A stretch of 64,000 nt of DNA from Lachnospiraceae bacterium (GTDB taxonomy: Bacteria > Bacillota > Clostridia > Oscillospirales > CAG-272): assembly GCA_024404495.1 (NCBI GenBank), contig JAKSPT010000011.1, positions 1 through 64,000 of the forward strand, given 5' to 3'. Each line of letters opens with the position of its first letter. Position 1 is the first letter of the stretch. Below the pieces are notes generated by a model, which did no database searches, was not told where the DNA came from, and saw nothing but the letters and a program-made list of their open reading frames with translations. The position numbers were made by a program, and so were the translations under genes. Below are positions 33,120 to 42,701 of this stretch, in pieces.

Positions 33120-34094
33120 TCAGTTTTCTTCGGCCTTATCGTCGCAGCAGGGGTCGGGCTTGGGCTCGGGCTCGGGATGGCTTCCCTGCTCGGTCACGCT
33201 GCCGAGACCGGAGGTCTCGCTGAACACGACGTTCTTTTTCACCGATTCGACGATGTCGGTCGGGATAATGACCTTTGCCGCCTGCCCGTCGGCAAGCTTC
33301 ATCATCGCTTCGTAGCGCTTCAGTTCCAGCACCGCCTCGTTGGGATTTGCGGCGACCAGTGCGCGCAGACCGTCAGCCTCTGCCTGTCTCTGCAGAAGCA
33401 GTGCCTTCGCTTCACCTTCCGCTCTCGCGATGCGGGCGTCACGTTCGCCTTCCGCGGCGAGGATCGCAGCCTGCTTTTCGCCTTCCGCACGGGTGATGAC
33501 GGCGGCCTTGTGACCTTCCGCCTGAAGCAGGGTCTCGCGGCGCTCACGCTCCGCTTTCATCTGCTTCTCCATCGCGTCGCGGATCTCCTTCGGCGGCATG
33601 ATGTTCTTCAGCTCGACGCGGGTCACGCGGATGCCCCATTCGTCGGTCGCCTTGTCGATGATCTCGGTCATCTTGGCGTTGATGACGTCACGGGAGGTCA
33701 GCGTACCGTCGAGGTCGAGCTCGCCGACGATGTTACGCAGGGTGGTGGCGGTCAGATTTTCGAGTGCCATGATCGGGTTCACGGCGCCGTACGCATAAAG
33801 CTTGGCGTCGAAAATGCGGAAATAGACCACCGAGTCGATCTGCATCGTGACGTTATCCATCGTGATGACCGGCTGAGGCGGCGCGTCGAGGAGCTGCTCC
33901 ATCAGCGTCAGTCTCTTCGCGACTTTTTCAAAGAAAGGAAGCTTGAAATGCACGCCGGCACTCCAGGTCTTGCTGTACTTGCCGAGGAACTCGATAACGT
34001 ACTCGTGTCCCTGCGGGACAATACGCAGATTAAAAAGGATAAATGCCAGAACGATTACCGCTAACACAATCAGGAATTTCATGATAGGGCCCAT
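33120..34094 (-). CDS. SPFH/Band 7 (stomatin-like, QmcA-type) membrane protein
   Basis: This 324-residue protein has an N-terminal membrane helix (about 5-22) and the stomatin signature region: RIVPQGHEYVIEFLGKY, the Band 7 domain to about residue 180 with VTMQIDSVVYFRIFD and IVGELDLDGTLTSRD. A long coiled coil rich in Ala, Glu and Arg follows (about 185-260). Such proteins scaffold membrane microdomains and often associate with proteases. The ATG at 34094 has a GGAGG site six bases upstream, better than the ATG at 34112. The usual NfeD partner is absent. The C-terminus ends in a Pro/Glu-rich tail with a CC pair. Confidence 0.9.
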   Translation of the reverse strand: MGPIMKFLIVLAVIVLAFILFNLRIVPQGHEYVIEFLGKYSKTWSAGVHFKLPFFEKVAKRLTLMEQLLDAPPQPVITMDNVTMQIDSVVYFRIFDAKLYAYGAVNPIMALENLTATTLRNIVGELDLDGTLTSRDVINAKMTEIIDKATDEWGIRVTRVELKNIMPPKEIRDAMEKQMKAERERRETLLQAEGHKAAVITRAEGEKQAAILAAEGERDARIARAEGEAKALLLQRQAEADGLRALVAANPNEAVLELKRYEAMMKLADGQAAKVIIPTDIVESVKKNVVFSETSGLGSVTEQGSHPEPEPKPDPCCDDKAEEN

Positions 34095-34139
34095 AAGAAT
34101 ACCTCCGTTCACCGCTTTTCCGCGGTTTTATTTGATTTC

Positions 34140-34168
34140 ATTATACCATTTTTCCGGATTGTTGTCAA
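34140..34168 (-). promoter_or_regulatory. Sigma-A promoter of the SPFH gene
   Basis: Exact TTGACA and TATAAT are separated by 17 bp on the minus strand. Confidence 0.88.
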
Positions 34169-34169
34169 C

Positions 34170-34197
34170 AAAAAAAGACCGCAAGCGGTCTTTTTTT
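34170..34197 (-). terminator. Terminator after the 77-residue membrane protein
   Basis: The stem AAAAAAAGACCGC/GCGGTCTTTTTTT lies downstream of the minus-strand gene ending at 34234. Confidence 0.85.
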
Positions 34198-34233
34198 GAA
34201 CGGTTTGAAGCGTCTGCCTTAAACGGATAAGTT

Positions 34234-34467
34234 TCAGGCAGCAAGAATGGTGATTCTGTTGTACAGAATCTCGGTGATCAGGTCAACGACCCACGCGATG
34301 AAGCCGAGACCGAAGAAGCAGAGAATACCGACGATGAGCGTAACGATATTCTTGGTCTCAAGGAAACGGATGATGCGGTAAACCGCGCTGATGATGTAGC
34401 CGAGGAAGATCTGAAGGATGATCTTGACGATCTTGGGCAGATCCTCGTAAGTTTTGGTAAGGTTCAT
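34234..34467 (-). CDS. Small two-helix membrane protein, unknown
   Basis: This 77-residue protein has a short amphipathic N-terminus and two hydrophobic segments (about 15-33 and 41-63) with the motif GFIAWVVDLITEILYNRI near the C-terminus. No family was identified with confidence; the size and layout recall small membrane proteins of the Pmp3/YqaE type without its diagnostic residues. It is monocistronic, with a consensus promoter, a GGAGAAC-type ribosome binding site and a terminator. Confidence 0.65.
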   Translation of the reverse strand: MNLTKTYEDLPKIVKIILQIFLGYIISAVYRIIRFLETKNIVTLIVGILCFFGLGFIAWVVDLITEILYNRITILAA

Positions 34468-34499
34468 GGGATTTGTTCTCCTTTCTGTTCTTTTATTAT

Positions 34500-34528
34500 A
34501 TTATAGCATAGTCCGCCGGAAAATGCAA
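34500..34528 (-). promoter_or_regulatory. Sigma-A promoter of the 77-residue membrane protein
   Basis: TTGCAT, a 17-bp spacer and TATAAT are found on the minus strand. Confidence 0.7.
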
Positions 34529-34542
34529 GAGTATCGTTTTTT

Positions 34543-36792
34543 TCAGCGGACGGTCACCACGGTGTTCATCCGGATATCCGCCGAGGAGGCGCCGACCATG
34601 ATATCGAAGTCGCCGGGCTCCACGATCCACTTCATCCGTTTGTCGAGCAGCTTGAGATCGTCGAAGCCGAGGACGAAGGTGAGCTTCTTTTCCTCGCCGG
34701 GGGCAAGCGTGATCCGTCTGAAGCGGCGGAGCAGTCTGCCGGGCGTGACGATCGAGCTGTCGATATCGTTGATATAGAGCTGAACGACCTCGTCGCCCTC
34801 GCAGTCACCCTCGTTCTTCACCGTGAAGGAGACCTCAAAGGAGGCGTTCCCGAGCTCGCGCGCGGTCAGACCGGAATACGCGAACTTCGTATAGGAAAGC
34901 CCGTGCCCGAAGGGGAAGAGGGGCGCGGTCGAGCCTTCGAGATAGTTCAGGCTGCCGCCCGGATTTCTCGAATAGTAGCAGGGGATCATTCCCTCGTCGC
35001 GCGGGTAGGAGACCGAAAGACGTCCGGCGGGGTTGATATCGCCCGCGAGCGCACGAACGATCGCGCACGCGCCGTACTCTCCGCCGAAGCCTGCGACGAC
35101 GATTGCGGCACAGACCTTCGCTTCTGCGGAAAGCTCGATCGCTTTTCCGTTTTCAAGGACGAGCACGACGGGCGTTCCGGTCGCGGCGACGCGGAGGATC
35201 AGCTCTCTCTGTCTGCCGTTCAGAACGAGGCGGGAACGGTCGGAGCCCTCGCCGCTCGTCACGTTGTTGTCCCCGCAGACAAGGATCGCGGCGTCGCAGC
35301 CCGAAGCGAGCTTCACGGCATCCTCGATCATATCGTCGATGTCGGCGTCGAGCGTCTTCATCAGATGCGGCTGACCGTCAACGTAGTGCGTGGTCTCGCC
35401 GTTGCTCTTCGTGATGCCGCAGCCGTCGCACTGGCGGATCTCGGCGTCCGGGAAGCGTTTCACGATCTCCCCGTAGACCGAGGCGATCTCGTAGCCGCGC
35501 GGATTCGAGGAATATCCGCCGAGCTGCTGTTTTGCGGAGGAAGGACCGATGACCGCAAGCTTTTTCGGCGCGGAAAGGGGCAGAACGCCGTCGTTCTGCA
35601 GCAGGACGATCGCTTCTTCCGCCGCTTTTTTCATCACGTTCCGGTGCTTTTCACAGCGGACGACACTTGCATAGCCCTCTTCGTCGGTATAGGGATGCTC
35701 GAAGAGGCCGAGCTCGAATTTCATCTTCAGGATGCGGAAAACCGATTCGTCGATATCTCTCTCGTTCAGCTTTCCTTCCGCGAGCAGCTCTTTGATATCC
35801 CTGTAATACTCTTCGGGCGCCACGTCGCAGCAGCCCTGCATATCGAGACCGCCCGAAAGCGCCATCCGGATCGCTTCCTTGCGGCTTCTCGTCAGATGAT
35901 GCGCGTCAACGAGTCGGTTGATCGCGCCCCAGTCGGCACGGGAAATGCCGCGGAGCCCGATGCGGTCCTTCAGCACCTCTTTCAGATAATGCTCGGAGGT
36001 GAGGACCGGCTCGCCGTCAATGCTGTTGTAGCACGCCATGACGTTATACGCGCCGCCGCGTCTGATGCCCGCCTCGAAAACAGGCAGATAGCAGGTCTCG
36101 ACCTCACGGACGCCGACCCGCGCGGGCGCGCAGTTCAGACCGCCCTCCGCGATGCCGTGGACGCAGTAATGCTTCGGCTCGGAAATGATCGCGTCTTTTC
36201 TCGAAATATCGCCCTTCTGCTCTCCGGAAATGATCGCCGCCGCCATCTCGGAGGAGAGATAGGTATCCTCACCGAAGGTCTCCTCGGTCCTGCCCCAGCG
36301 GGGATCGCGCGCCACGTCGAGATTGGGCGCGAGGATCTCGTGGTGACCGAGTGAACGGGTCTCTCGGGCGATGCCGTCGCCGACCTGACGGACGAGCTCG
36401 GGATCGAAGGTCTGGGAAAGGGTCAGCGGCACCGGGAAGATCGAGCATCCGGCGAAGGACAGCCCGTGGAGGGCTTCCCCGGTGAAAATGCAGGGGATGC
36501 CGAGGCGGGTCTCCTCGACCAGATATTTCTGGATCTCGTTCTTGATGCGCGGGAAGGAATAGATATCGTGGATATAGCCGATACCGTTCTTCCCGATCGA
36601 GGCGCGGACCTTATCGAAATCGAAATGGTCGTCGTCCTCGGCGGTGCAGGTGAAATACTTCGAGCTGTTGACCGTGTATTCCACGCCGCGGATGATATTG
36701 ATCTGTGCCAGCTTCTCGTCAAGAGTCATCTCGGCGAGCAGGCTTCTTGCCCGCATCTCGGGAAAGAGCGCGGGGTTCTGATAATCCTTCAT
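34543..36792 (-). CDS. Glycoside hydrolase family 3 (beta-glucosidase/beta-xylosidase type)
   Basis: This 749-residue enzyme has the GH3 barrel (about 15-310) with IPCIFTGEALHG, ARDPRWGRTEETFGED and the nucleophile in SRADWGAI (Asp287). The alpha/beta sandwich domain carries the SGEGSDRSRL acid-base loop, and a C-terminal fibronectin-III-like domain (about 670-740) completes it. There is no signal peptide, so it acts on imported oligosaccharides. It lies 12 bp downstream of xylB, last in the xylose operon, which suggests beta-xylosidase or mixed beta-glycosidase activity. The substrate cannot be fixed from sequence. Confidence 0.92.
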   Translation of the reverse strand: MKDYQNPALFPEMRARSLLAEMTLDEKLAQINIIRGVEYTVNSSKYFTCTAEDDDHFDFDKVRASIGKNGIGYIHDIYSFPRIKNEIQKYLVEETRLGIPCIFTGEALHGLSFAGCSIFPVPLTLSQTFDPELVRQVGDGIARETRSLGHHEILAPNLDVARDPRWGRTEETFGEDTYLSSEMAAAIISGEQKGDISRKDAIISEPKHYCVHGIAEGGLNCAPARVGVREVETCYLPVFEAGIRRGGAYNVMACYNSIDGEPVLTSEHYLKEVLKDRIGLRGISRADWGAINRLVDAHHLTRSRKEAIRMALSGGLDMQGCCDVAPEEYYRDIKELLAEGKLNERDIDESVFRILKMKFELGLFEHPYTDEEGYASVVRCEKHRNVMKKAAEEAIVLLQNDGVLPLSAPKKLAVIGPSSAKQQLGGYSSNPRGYEIASVYGEIVKRFPDAEIRQCDGCGITKSNGETTHYVDGQPHLMKTLDADIDDMIEDAVKLASGCDAAILVCGDNNVTSGEGSDRSRLVLNGRQRELILRVAATGTPVVLVLENGKAIELSAEAKVCAAIVVAGFGGEYGACAIVRALAGDINPAGRLSVSYPRDEGMIPCYYSRNPGGSLNYLEGSTAPLFPFGHGLSYTKFAYSGLTARELGNASFEVSFTVKNEGDCEGDEVVQLYINDIDSSIVTPGRLLRRFRRITLAPGEEKKLTFVLGFDDLKLLDKRMKWIVEPGDFDIMVGASSADIRMNTVVTVR

Positions 36793-36804
36793 ATTCTTTT
36801 CACC

Positions 36805-38322
36805 TTATTCCTGTAAGAGGTGGCAGCAGTTCCGGACGGCGGGATAGACCTGACGGTAGATCCCGTAGAATTTGTCGTACGCTTTCGCGTTTTCGGGATC
36901 GAAGGAGGCGAGCGGACGGTAACCGATCAGGCGGTCGCAGGCGTCCTCCACCGAGGGATAGAGTCCCGCGCCGACCCCGGCAAGGATCGCCGCGCCGAAC
37001 GCGCCGCCGCCCGAAGCGGGAATGGCGCGGACGTCCGTGTGATAGACGTCGGCAATGATCTTTGCCCACAGCGGGCTCTTCGCGCCGCCGCCGCAGAGGA
37101 TCATGCCCGAGGTGTCGATCCCCATTTCGCGGAAGATCTCGGTGCAGTCGCGCAGCGAGAAGGCAACGCCCTCCAGCACCGCGCGGATCAGATCGGGTCT
37201 GCCGTGGATCGCGGAGAGACCGAAGAACATTCCGCGCGCGGCGGGATCGAGGTGCGGCGTCCGCTCGCCCATCAGATAGGGGAGATACAGAAGCCGGTTC
37301 GCGCCGATCGGACTGGTCTTCGCCTCGGCATCCATGATCTGATAGACGTCAACGCCCTTTTTCTCCGCCTCGGCAAGCTCGCTCTCGCAGAAATTGTCGC
37401 GGAACCAGCGGAGCGACAGCCCCGCCGCCTGCGTGACGCCCATCACGTGCCACATTCCGGGCACGGCGCAGCAGAAGGTGTGGACCCTGCCCGCCTTGTC
37501 GGCGACCGGCTTCGATGTATGTGCGAAAACGACGCCCGAGGTACCGACCGTGGTGAACGCCCTGCCCTCTCTGACGACGCCCGTGCCGACCGCGGAAGCC
37601 GCGTTGTCACCGCCGCCTCCCGCGACCGGGGTGCCCTTTTTCAGTCCGGTCAGCGCGGAAGCCTCTTCCGAGACGCAGGCGCTGATCACCGGGCTCTCGT
37701 AGACCTCGGGGAGCAGATCGCGTTCGATCTTCAAAAGACGGAGCATTTCGTCCGACCAGCAGCGCCCCGCGATGTGCAGGAGCTGCGTTCCGGAGGCGTC
37801 CGAGACCTCGGTGGCGAACGCTCCGGTCAACTTATAGCGGATATAGTCCTTCGGAAGCAGGATCTTACGGCATTTCGCGTAGTTTTCCGGCTCGTGATTG
37901 CGGATCCAGAGAATTTTGGAAGCGGAAAAACCGGTCAGCGCGGGATTGGCGGTCAGCTCGATCAGCTTGTCGTAGCCGACCGTTTCGGTGATCTCTTCGC
38001 ATTCCTTCGCGGTCCTGCCGTCGCACCAGATGATGGCGGGACGGATCACGTTTCCGTCCGCGTCGAGCATCACGACGCCGTGCATCTGTCCCGAAAGACC
38101 GACACCCTTGATCGCGTTCCCGTCAATCCCGTCGGTCACGGCACGGAGCGTCTTGACAACCGCTTCCCACCAGTCGAGCGGGTCCTGCTCCGCCCAGCCG
38201 TTTTCGGGCTGGGAAAGCGGATACTCGGCGGTCAGCGCGCGGACTTCTTTTCCGGTCTCCGCGTCGTAAAGCGCGGTTTTGGTACCCGAGGTACCGATAT
38301 CAATACCGATCAGATAATTCAT
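36805..38322 (-). CDS. xylB: Xylulokinase
   Basis: This 505-residue FGGY-family kinase phosphorylates D-xylulose. It has the N-terminal phosphate loop IGIDIGTSGTKTALYD (5-20), the xylulokinase-specific GLSGQMHGVVMLD (about 75-87), LMGERTPHLDPAARG (about 348-362) and a C-terminal ILCGGGAKSPLW ATP-binding segment. Length and motifs are normal for XylB. The position between the two GH3 genes and downstream of xylA in one operon fits xylose catabolism. No signal peptide is present. Confidence 0.94.
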   Translation of the reverse strand: MNYLIGIDIGTSGTKTALYDAETGKEVRALTAEYPLSQPENGWAEQDPLDWWEAVVKTLRAVTDGIDGNAIKGVGLSGQMHGVVMLDADGNVIRPAIIWCDGRTAKECEEITETVGYDKLIELTANPALTGFSASKILWIRNHEPENYAKCRKILLPKDYIRYKLTGAFATEVSDASGTQLLHIAGRCWSDEMLRLLKIERDLLPEVYESPVISACVSEEASALTGLKKGTPVAGGGGDNAASAVGTGVVREGRAFTTVGTSGVVFAHTSKPVADKAGRVHTFCCAVPGMWHVMGVTQAAGLSLRWFRDNFCESELAEAEKKGVDVYQIMDAEAKTSPIGANRLLYLPYLMGERTPHLDPAARGMFFGLSAIHGRPDLIRAVLEGVAFSLRDCTEIFREMGIDTSGMILCGGGAKSPLWAKIIADVYHTDVRAIPASGGGAFGAAILAGVGAGLYPSVEDACDRLIGYRPLASFDPENAKAYDKFYGIYRQVYPAVRNCCHLLQE

Positions 38323-38334
38323 AATACCCTCCGG

Positions 38335-40206
38335 TCAGAAAGTGACAGTCGCGGTCTCTCCCGCGCGGAGAAAGACCTTTTTGAAGCCGCAGAGATTCTT
38401 GTGCGGGATATACTCGAAGCGGAGAACGGTGTAGTTCACGTCGAAGGAACCGTCGTTCTTCACCTCGACCGTTTTTTCATCGACCCATTTTTCGGTGATC
38501 TGCGAATAGGTCAGACCGTAGCCGAATTCATAAAGCGGCTTGCCCTCGAAGAATTTGTAGGTGCGGTTCTTCATCGAATAGTCGGTGAAGGGCGGCAGAT
38601 CGTCCACGCTGCGGTAGAAGGTCACCGGCAGGCGTCCGCAGGGGCTGACCTTGCCGAAGAGGACGTTTGCGAGCGCAAGACCTCCCATCGCGCCGGGATA
38701 GAAGCACTGAACGATCGCGTTCGCGGTCTCCTCCTGACGGATGAGGCTGATCGCCGAGCCGCTCACGTTGACGAAGATCACCGGTTTGCCGGTCTTCAGA
38801 ATTTCCTCGTACAGCTTCTTCTGTACGTCGGGGATCTCAAGGTCGATGCGGTCGCCGTTCATCGAACGGGGCGCGTCGTTGCCCTCTTCCCCTTCCATCC
38901 TCGGGGAAATGCCCATGCAGAGGATGACGGCGTCGGCGTTCTTCGCGGCGACGAGCGCTTCTCTCTGCTTCCCGGCGGCGTTGTCGTAGCCGTCTGCATA
39001 GAGATGGCAGCCCTCCGCGTAGAGAATCTTGCCCTCCGAAACGGTCTGAATACCGCGCAGCAGCGTGTAATATTCGTCGGGCGTGCCGTTGTAGTTGCCG
39101 AGCAGGATATCGGTCGAATCGGCGTTCGGACCGATCACGGCGACCTTCGTACCCTGTTTCAGCGGCAGAATGCCGTCGTTTTTCAGCAGAACGAGGCTTT
39201 CCTCCGCCATTTTCAGGTTGATTGCCTTGTGCTTGTCACAGCAGACGACGTCGAAGGGGATGCTGTCGTACTCGCAGTCGTCGTCGAACATACCGAGGCG
39301 GAAGCGCGCGGTAAAGAGGCGTTCGCAGGCGACGGTGATCGTTTCCTCGTCGATCAGACCCTCGGCGACCGCCTGCTTCAGCCATTCGTAGCATCTGCCG
39401 CAGTTCAGGTCGCAGCCGGCTTTCACGGCGGCGGCGGCGCTTCCGGCGGGACCGGAGGTCAGCTTGTGACCGCTGTGAATATCGTTGATCGCGCCGCAGT
39501 CCGAAACGACGTAGCCCGGGAAGCCGAATTCGTGGCGGAGAACGCCGTCAAGATAGGTGGGAGAAGCGCAGCAGGCTTCCCCGTTCGTCGCGTTGTAGGC
39601 GCCCATGACCGCCGAAGGATCGGCGTGCTCGATGCAGTAGCGGAACGCCCAGAGGTAGGTCTCGTAAAGGTCCTTGTCGGAGGCGATGGCGTTGAAGGAA
39701 TGGCGCCCGCCCTCGGGACCGCTGTGGACGCAGTAATGCTTGATCGTCGCGTCGAGCTTGCGGTATTTGCCCTCGCCCTGAAGGCCCCGGATGAAGGCGG
39801 AGCCCATCACGCCGGTCAGGTACGGGTCCTCCCCGTAGGTCTCCTGTCCTCTGCCCCAACGGGGATCGCGGAAGATATTGATGTTGGGGGACCAATAGGT
39901 CAGACCCTCGTAGATGAGAGTGTCCCCGAATTTCCGGAATTCGTTGTATTTCGCTCTTGCCTCGTCCGAGATCGCGGTCGCGGTCGTGTGGAGGAGGTCT
40001 TCGTCAAAGGTCGCCGCCATCGCGATCGACTGCGGGAAGACGGTAGCGGTGCCCGCTCTGCCGACGCCGTGGAGACATTCGTTCCACCAGCAGTATTTCG
40101 GCACGCCGAGGCGTTCGATCGCGGGCGCTTCGTACTGCATCTGCGCGACCTTTTCCTCAAGGGTCATTTTCGATACGAGCTCGTGCGCTCTTTCTTTGAA
40201 GGTCAT
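38335..40206 (-). CDS. GH3 xylan 1,4-beta-xylosidase (short C-terminus)
   Basis: This 623-residue cytoplasmic GH3 enzyme has WWNECLHGVGR (40-50), RDPRWGRGQETYGEDPYL, KHYCVHSGPE and the nucleophile in VVSDCGAI (Asp236), where SDCGAI is typical of the beta-xylosidase branch. The acid-base loop EGEEGNDAPRS is present. The protein stops at about residue 623, with only a shortened fibronectin-III-like C-terminal part, whereas typical relatives run to about 700 residues. It sits between xylA and xylB and should release xylose from imported xylo-oligosaccharides. Confidence 0.9.
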   Translation of the reverse strand: MTFKERAHELVSKMTLEEKVAQMQYEAPAIERLGVPKYCWWNECLHGVGRAGTATVFPQSIAMAATFDEDLLHTTATAISDEARAKYNEFRKFGDTLIYEGLTYWSPNINIFRDPRWGRGQETYGEDPYLTGVMGSAFIRGLQGEGKYRKLDATIKHYCVHSGPEGGRHSFNAIASDKDLYETYLWAFRYCIEHADPSAVMGAYNATNGEACCASPTYLDGVLRHEFGFPGYVVSDCGAINDIHSGHKLTSGPAGSAAAAVKAGCDLNCGRCYEWLKQAVAEGLIDEETITVACERLFTARFRLGMFDDDCEYDSIPFDVVCCDKHKAINLKMAEESLVLLKNDGILPLKQGTKVAVIGPNADSTDILLGNYNGTPDEYYTLLRGIQTVSEGKILYAEGCHLYADGYDNAAGKQREALVAAKNADAVILCMGISPRMEGEEGNDAPRSMNGDRIDLEIPDVQKKLYEEILKTGKPVIFVNVSGSAISLIRQEETANAIVQCFYPGAMGGLALANVLFGKVSPCGRLPVTFYRSVDDLPPFTDYSMKNRTYKFFEGKPLYEFGYGLTYSQITEKWVDEKTVEVKNDGSFDVNYTVLRFEYIPHKNLCGFKKVFLRAGETATVTF

Positions 40207-40217
40207 AGGTGCCTCCT

Positions 40218-41537
40218 TTATGCTTTCCCGTTGAAAAGAATGGAGTTGATGACGTTTTCGAGGTATTCCTGCCCGCCCGAGACCTTTTTCGGCTCGTTGT
40301 TTCCGGCAAGCGCGTAGGCAGCGAGCTCCTCAAGCGAGGTCGTGCCGTCAACGATCTTTTTGCCGATGCCTTCCTTGTAGGAAGCGTAACGGTCGGCGAT
40401 GAAAGAATCCACTCTGCCGTCGTCGATGATCTCGTACGCCTTGATCAGACCGAGGGCGAAGGTGTCCATACCGGTGATATAGGAGATGAGGATATCGTCG
40501 AGGTTCATCGAAGCGCGTCTCGACTTCGCGTCGAAATTCAGACCGCCGGTCACGAAACCGCCGGCGCGGATGACTTCGAGCATACAGAGCGTCGATTCGT
40601 AGACGTTCCACGGGAACTCGTCGGTATCCCAGCCGAGAAGCAGGTCGCCCTGATTCGCGTCGATCGAGCCGAAGGCGTTATTGGTGCGCGCGACGCAGAG
40701 CTCGTGGTTGAAGGTGTGACCCGCGAGAGTCGCGTGGTTGGCTTCGATGTTCAGCTTGAAATCCTTTTCCAGACCGTACTTGCGAAGGAACGCGAGAACG
40801 GTGGAGGCGTCGAAATCGTACTGGTGCTTGGTCGGTTCCTTCGGCTTCGGCTCGATGTAGAAATCGCCGGTGAAGCCGTGCGCTCTGCCGTAATCGACCG
40901 CCATGTGCATCAGGCGCGCCATATTGTCCTGTTCAAGCGCCATATCGGTATTGAGCAGGGTGTCGTAGCCCTCTCTGCCGCCCCAGAAGACGTAGCCCGT
41001 ACCGCCGAGCTCGATCGTGATATCGAGCGCCTTCTTGATCTGCGCAGCCGCGCAGGCGAAGATATCGGCGTAGCAGGAGGTCCCGGCGCCGTAGGCGTAG
41101 CGGGGATGATTGAAGAGGTTCGCCGTGCCCCAGAGCAGCTTGATGCCGGTCTTCTTCATCTGTGCCTTGATGACCGGAACGACCTTGTCGAGGTTTTCGG
41201 AGAATTCGGCGAGGTTCTTTCCCTCGGGCGCGATATCCTTGTCGTGGAAGCAGAAATACTCCACGCCGAGCTTGGACATCAGCTCAAAGCCCGCCTCAAT
41301 GCGCGCGATCGAGCGCTCGATGCCGTCCTCCGCGCCGAAGGACTTGTCCATCGTGCCGATACCGAACATATCGGTGCCGTCCGCGCAGAGCGTGTGCCAC
41401 CAGCTCATCGCAAAGCGGAGCTGTTCGCTCATTTTTTTGCCGTGGATGACGCGGTCGGCATCATAGAATTTGAAGGCAAAGGGATTGACGGAGGAGGGAC
41501 CCTCGTACGCGATCTTACCGCTTCTGAAATATTCCAT
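40218..41537 (-). CDS. xylA: Xylose isomerase
   Basis: This 439-residue enzyme converts D-xylose to D-xylulose. It has the catalytic His-Asp pair in YFCFHDKDI (His98, Asp99), [35 protein letters not shown], the metal-site segment [18 protein letters not shown] and the late [11 protein letters not shown] and GSIDANQGD motifs. This is the class II (longer) type. It is the promoter-proximal gene of the minus-strand operon xylA, GH3, xylB, GH3, with a promoter at 41580-41608, and it faces an araC-type gene. Confidence 0.96.
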   Translation of the reverse strand: MEYFRSGKIAYEGPSSVNPFAFKFYDADRVIHGKKMSEQLRFAMSWWHTLCADGTDMFGIGTMDKSFGAEDGIERSIARIEAGFELMSKLGVEYFCFHDKDIAPEGKNLAEFSENLDKVVPVIKAQMKKTGIKLLWGTANLFNHPRYAYGAGTSCYADIFACAAAQIKKALDITIELGGTGYVFWGGREGYDTLLNTDMALEQDNMARLMHMAVDYGRAHGFTGDFYIEPKPKEPTKHQYDFDASTVLAFLRKYGLEKDFKLNIEANHATLAGHTFNHELCVARTNNAFGSIDANQGDLLLGWDTDEFPWNVYESTLCMLEVIRAGGFVTGGLNFDAKSRRASMNLDDILISYITGMDTFALGLIKAYEIIDDGRVDSFIADRYASYKEGIGKKIVDGTTSLEELAAYALAGNNEPKKVSGGQEYLENVINSILFNGKA

Positions 41538-41579
41538 AATGTTTCTCCTTTTCGCTGATTACAGCTTTGGTTTGATTTC

Positions 41580-41608
41580 ATTATAGCAAACCGCGCGGGA
41601 CCCCGCAA
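41580..41608 (-). promoter_or_regulatory. xylA operon promoter
   Basis: On the minus strand a weak -35 TTGCGG is followed by 17 bp and a consensus TATAAT. The spacer carries the interrupted palindrome GCGGGACCCCGC (41595-41606). The weak -35 fits a promoter needing an activator. Confidence 0.7.
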
Positions 41609-41633
41609 TACAAATCTTGCCTTTTTTGCGACA

Positions 41634-41645
41634 GATATTGCTTTT
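41634..41645 (+). promoter_or_regulatory. Direct-repeat regulator site candidate 1
   Basis: GATATTGCTTTT is identical to the copy at 41765-41776. This copy lies about 26 bp upstream of the xylA -35 box, a typical activator position. Confidence 0.45.
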
Positions 41646-41764
41646 CACCCTTCCAAATACGTGGGGTGAATTTTATACAGTATGCACAAACGGGTCAATA
41701 TCAGACCGGGATTCCGGCTTTTTGAAAGAAAAAAGCGCAAAATCCGGCTTTTTTTGATATTTCC

Positions 41765-41776
41765 GATATTGCTTTT
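41765..41776 (+). promoter_or_regulatory. Direct-repeat regulator site candidate 2
   Basis: A second exact copy of GATATTGCTTTT overlaps the -35 box of the araC promoter, a position that would suit autorepression. Confidence 0.45.
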
Positions 41777-41797
41777 TTCCGCGTCCCGTTGTATAAT
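41769..41797 (+). promoter_or_regulatory. Promoter of the AraC-type regulator
   Basis: TTGCTT, 17 bp and TATAAT lie 48 bp upstream of the start codon. Confidence 0.7.
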
Positions 41798-41845
41798 AGA
41801 GAAAAGCCCGTGCCCGAGGCGTGGGGCAAGAGAGAGGGAACCGAA

Positions 41846-42682
41846 ATGGAAGATATTCTGTTTGAAAACATCCACAAGCCGGTCGGCAGCTATCCCTATA
41901 TCCAGTTCGACAACGAGAATATGGACTATATGGCGCACTATCACGCCGAGCTTGAGGTCGTCTATCTCGAAAGAGGTAGCGTGGAGGCGATGTCCGGCTC
42001 CCGCAGCTTCACGCTGAACGAGGGGGATATCTGCTTCTTCCTCCCGGGCGAGATCCACAGCTACAGCACCCTCTCCCCGAACAACCTCTACGTCATCAAG
42101 ATCGAGGTCGATTCGTCAAGGGAGCTTTTCGATATCGAAAGGGTGCGTCTGCTCTCCAATATCCTCCGCCCCGGCGAGCCATCCTACGATATTTTCCGTA
42201 CGCTGATCTTCCGGATGAAGGAAGAAAACGAGCAGCGCGGCGTCGGCTATTCCTTTGAGATCCGCGCCTGCGCCGATCAGATCGTCGCCTCCCTGCTCCG
42301 CTCCCTGCCCTACGACTTCTGCGATCCGACCCGCGGCGTCCGCATCCTCGACCGCATCAACCGCTATCTCGAAGAGAACCACGGCGGCAAGATCACCCTC
42401 GATTCGGCAGCGGAAGCCTGCAATTTCTCGAAATTCTATTTCGCGCACGAATTCCACGACCTGACCGGCATGACCTTCATGCGCTATCTGAACGATTTCC
42501 GCCTTGAAAAAGGGATGGAGCGCCTCCGTCTGACCGACGACAGCGTGACCACCGTCGCCCTCTCCTGCGGCTTCGGCAACGTCCGCTCCTTCAACCGTTC
42601 CTTCAAGGAACGGAACCGGATGACCCCGCTCGAATACCGCCGTCAGTTCCGCAGTATCGCCGAAATGCCCGGGAAATCGTAA
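41846..42682 (+). CDS. AraC-family transcriptional regulator
   Basis: This 278-residue protein has an N-terminal cupin sugar-sensing domain (about 15-95, with HYHAELEVVYLERG and FFLPGEIHSY) and a C-terminal AraC domain with two helix-turn-helix motifs (about 175-270: LDSAAEACNFSKFYFAHEFHDLTG and VTTVALSCGFGNVRSFNRSFKE). The ATG at 41846 is chosen because a GAGGGAA site precedes it. It is divergent from the xylose operon and 19 bp upstream of the GH78 gene. It probably controls both in response to plant sugars; the inducer is not evident. Confidence 0.92.
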   Translation: MEDILFENIHKPVGSYPYIQFDNENMDYMAHYHAELEVVYLERGSVEAMSGSRSFTLNEGDICFFLPGEIHSYSTLSPNNLYVIKIEVDSSRELFDIERVRLLSNILRPGEPSYDIFRTLIFRMKEENEQRGVGYSFEIRACADQIVASLLRSLPYDFCDPTRGVRILDRINRYLEENHGGKITLDSAAEACNFSKFYFAHEFHDLTGMTFMRYLNDFRLEKGMERLRLTDDSVTTVALSCGFGNVRSFNRSFKERNRMTPLEYRRQFRSIAEMPGKS

Positions 42683-42701
42683 TACAGGAGGGGATCGAAC
42701 G

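Larger units (their letters stand above)
41538..41845. other. Divergent regulatory region between xylA and the AraC gene
   Basis: This 308-bp gap holds the xylA promoter (minus), the araC promoter (plus), two 12-bp direct repeats and two copies of a TCCGGCTTTTT segment (near 41713 and 41742). No coding region is seen. Confidence 0.75.

Noticed and set aside
36820..40317. A 1165-codon plus-strand open frame opposite xylB and GH3
   Set aside because: Both minus-strand genes in the same interval have full family motifs. The plus-strand frame has none and spans gene boundaries.
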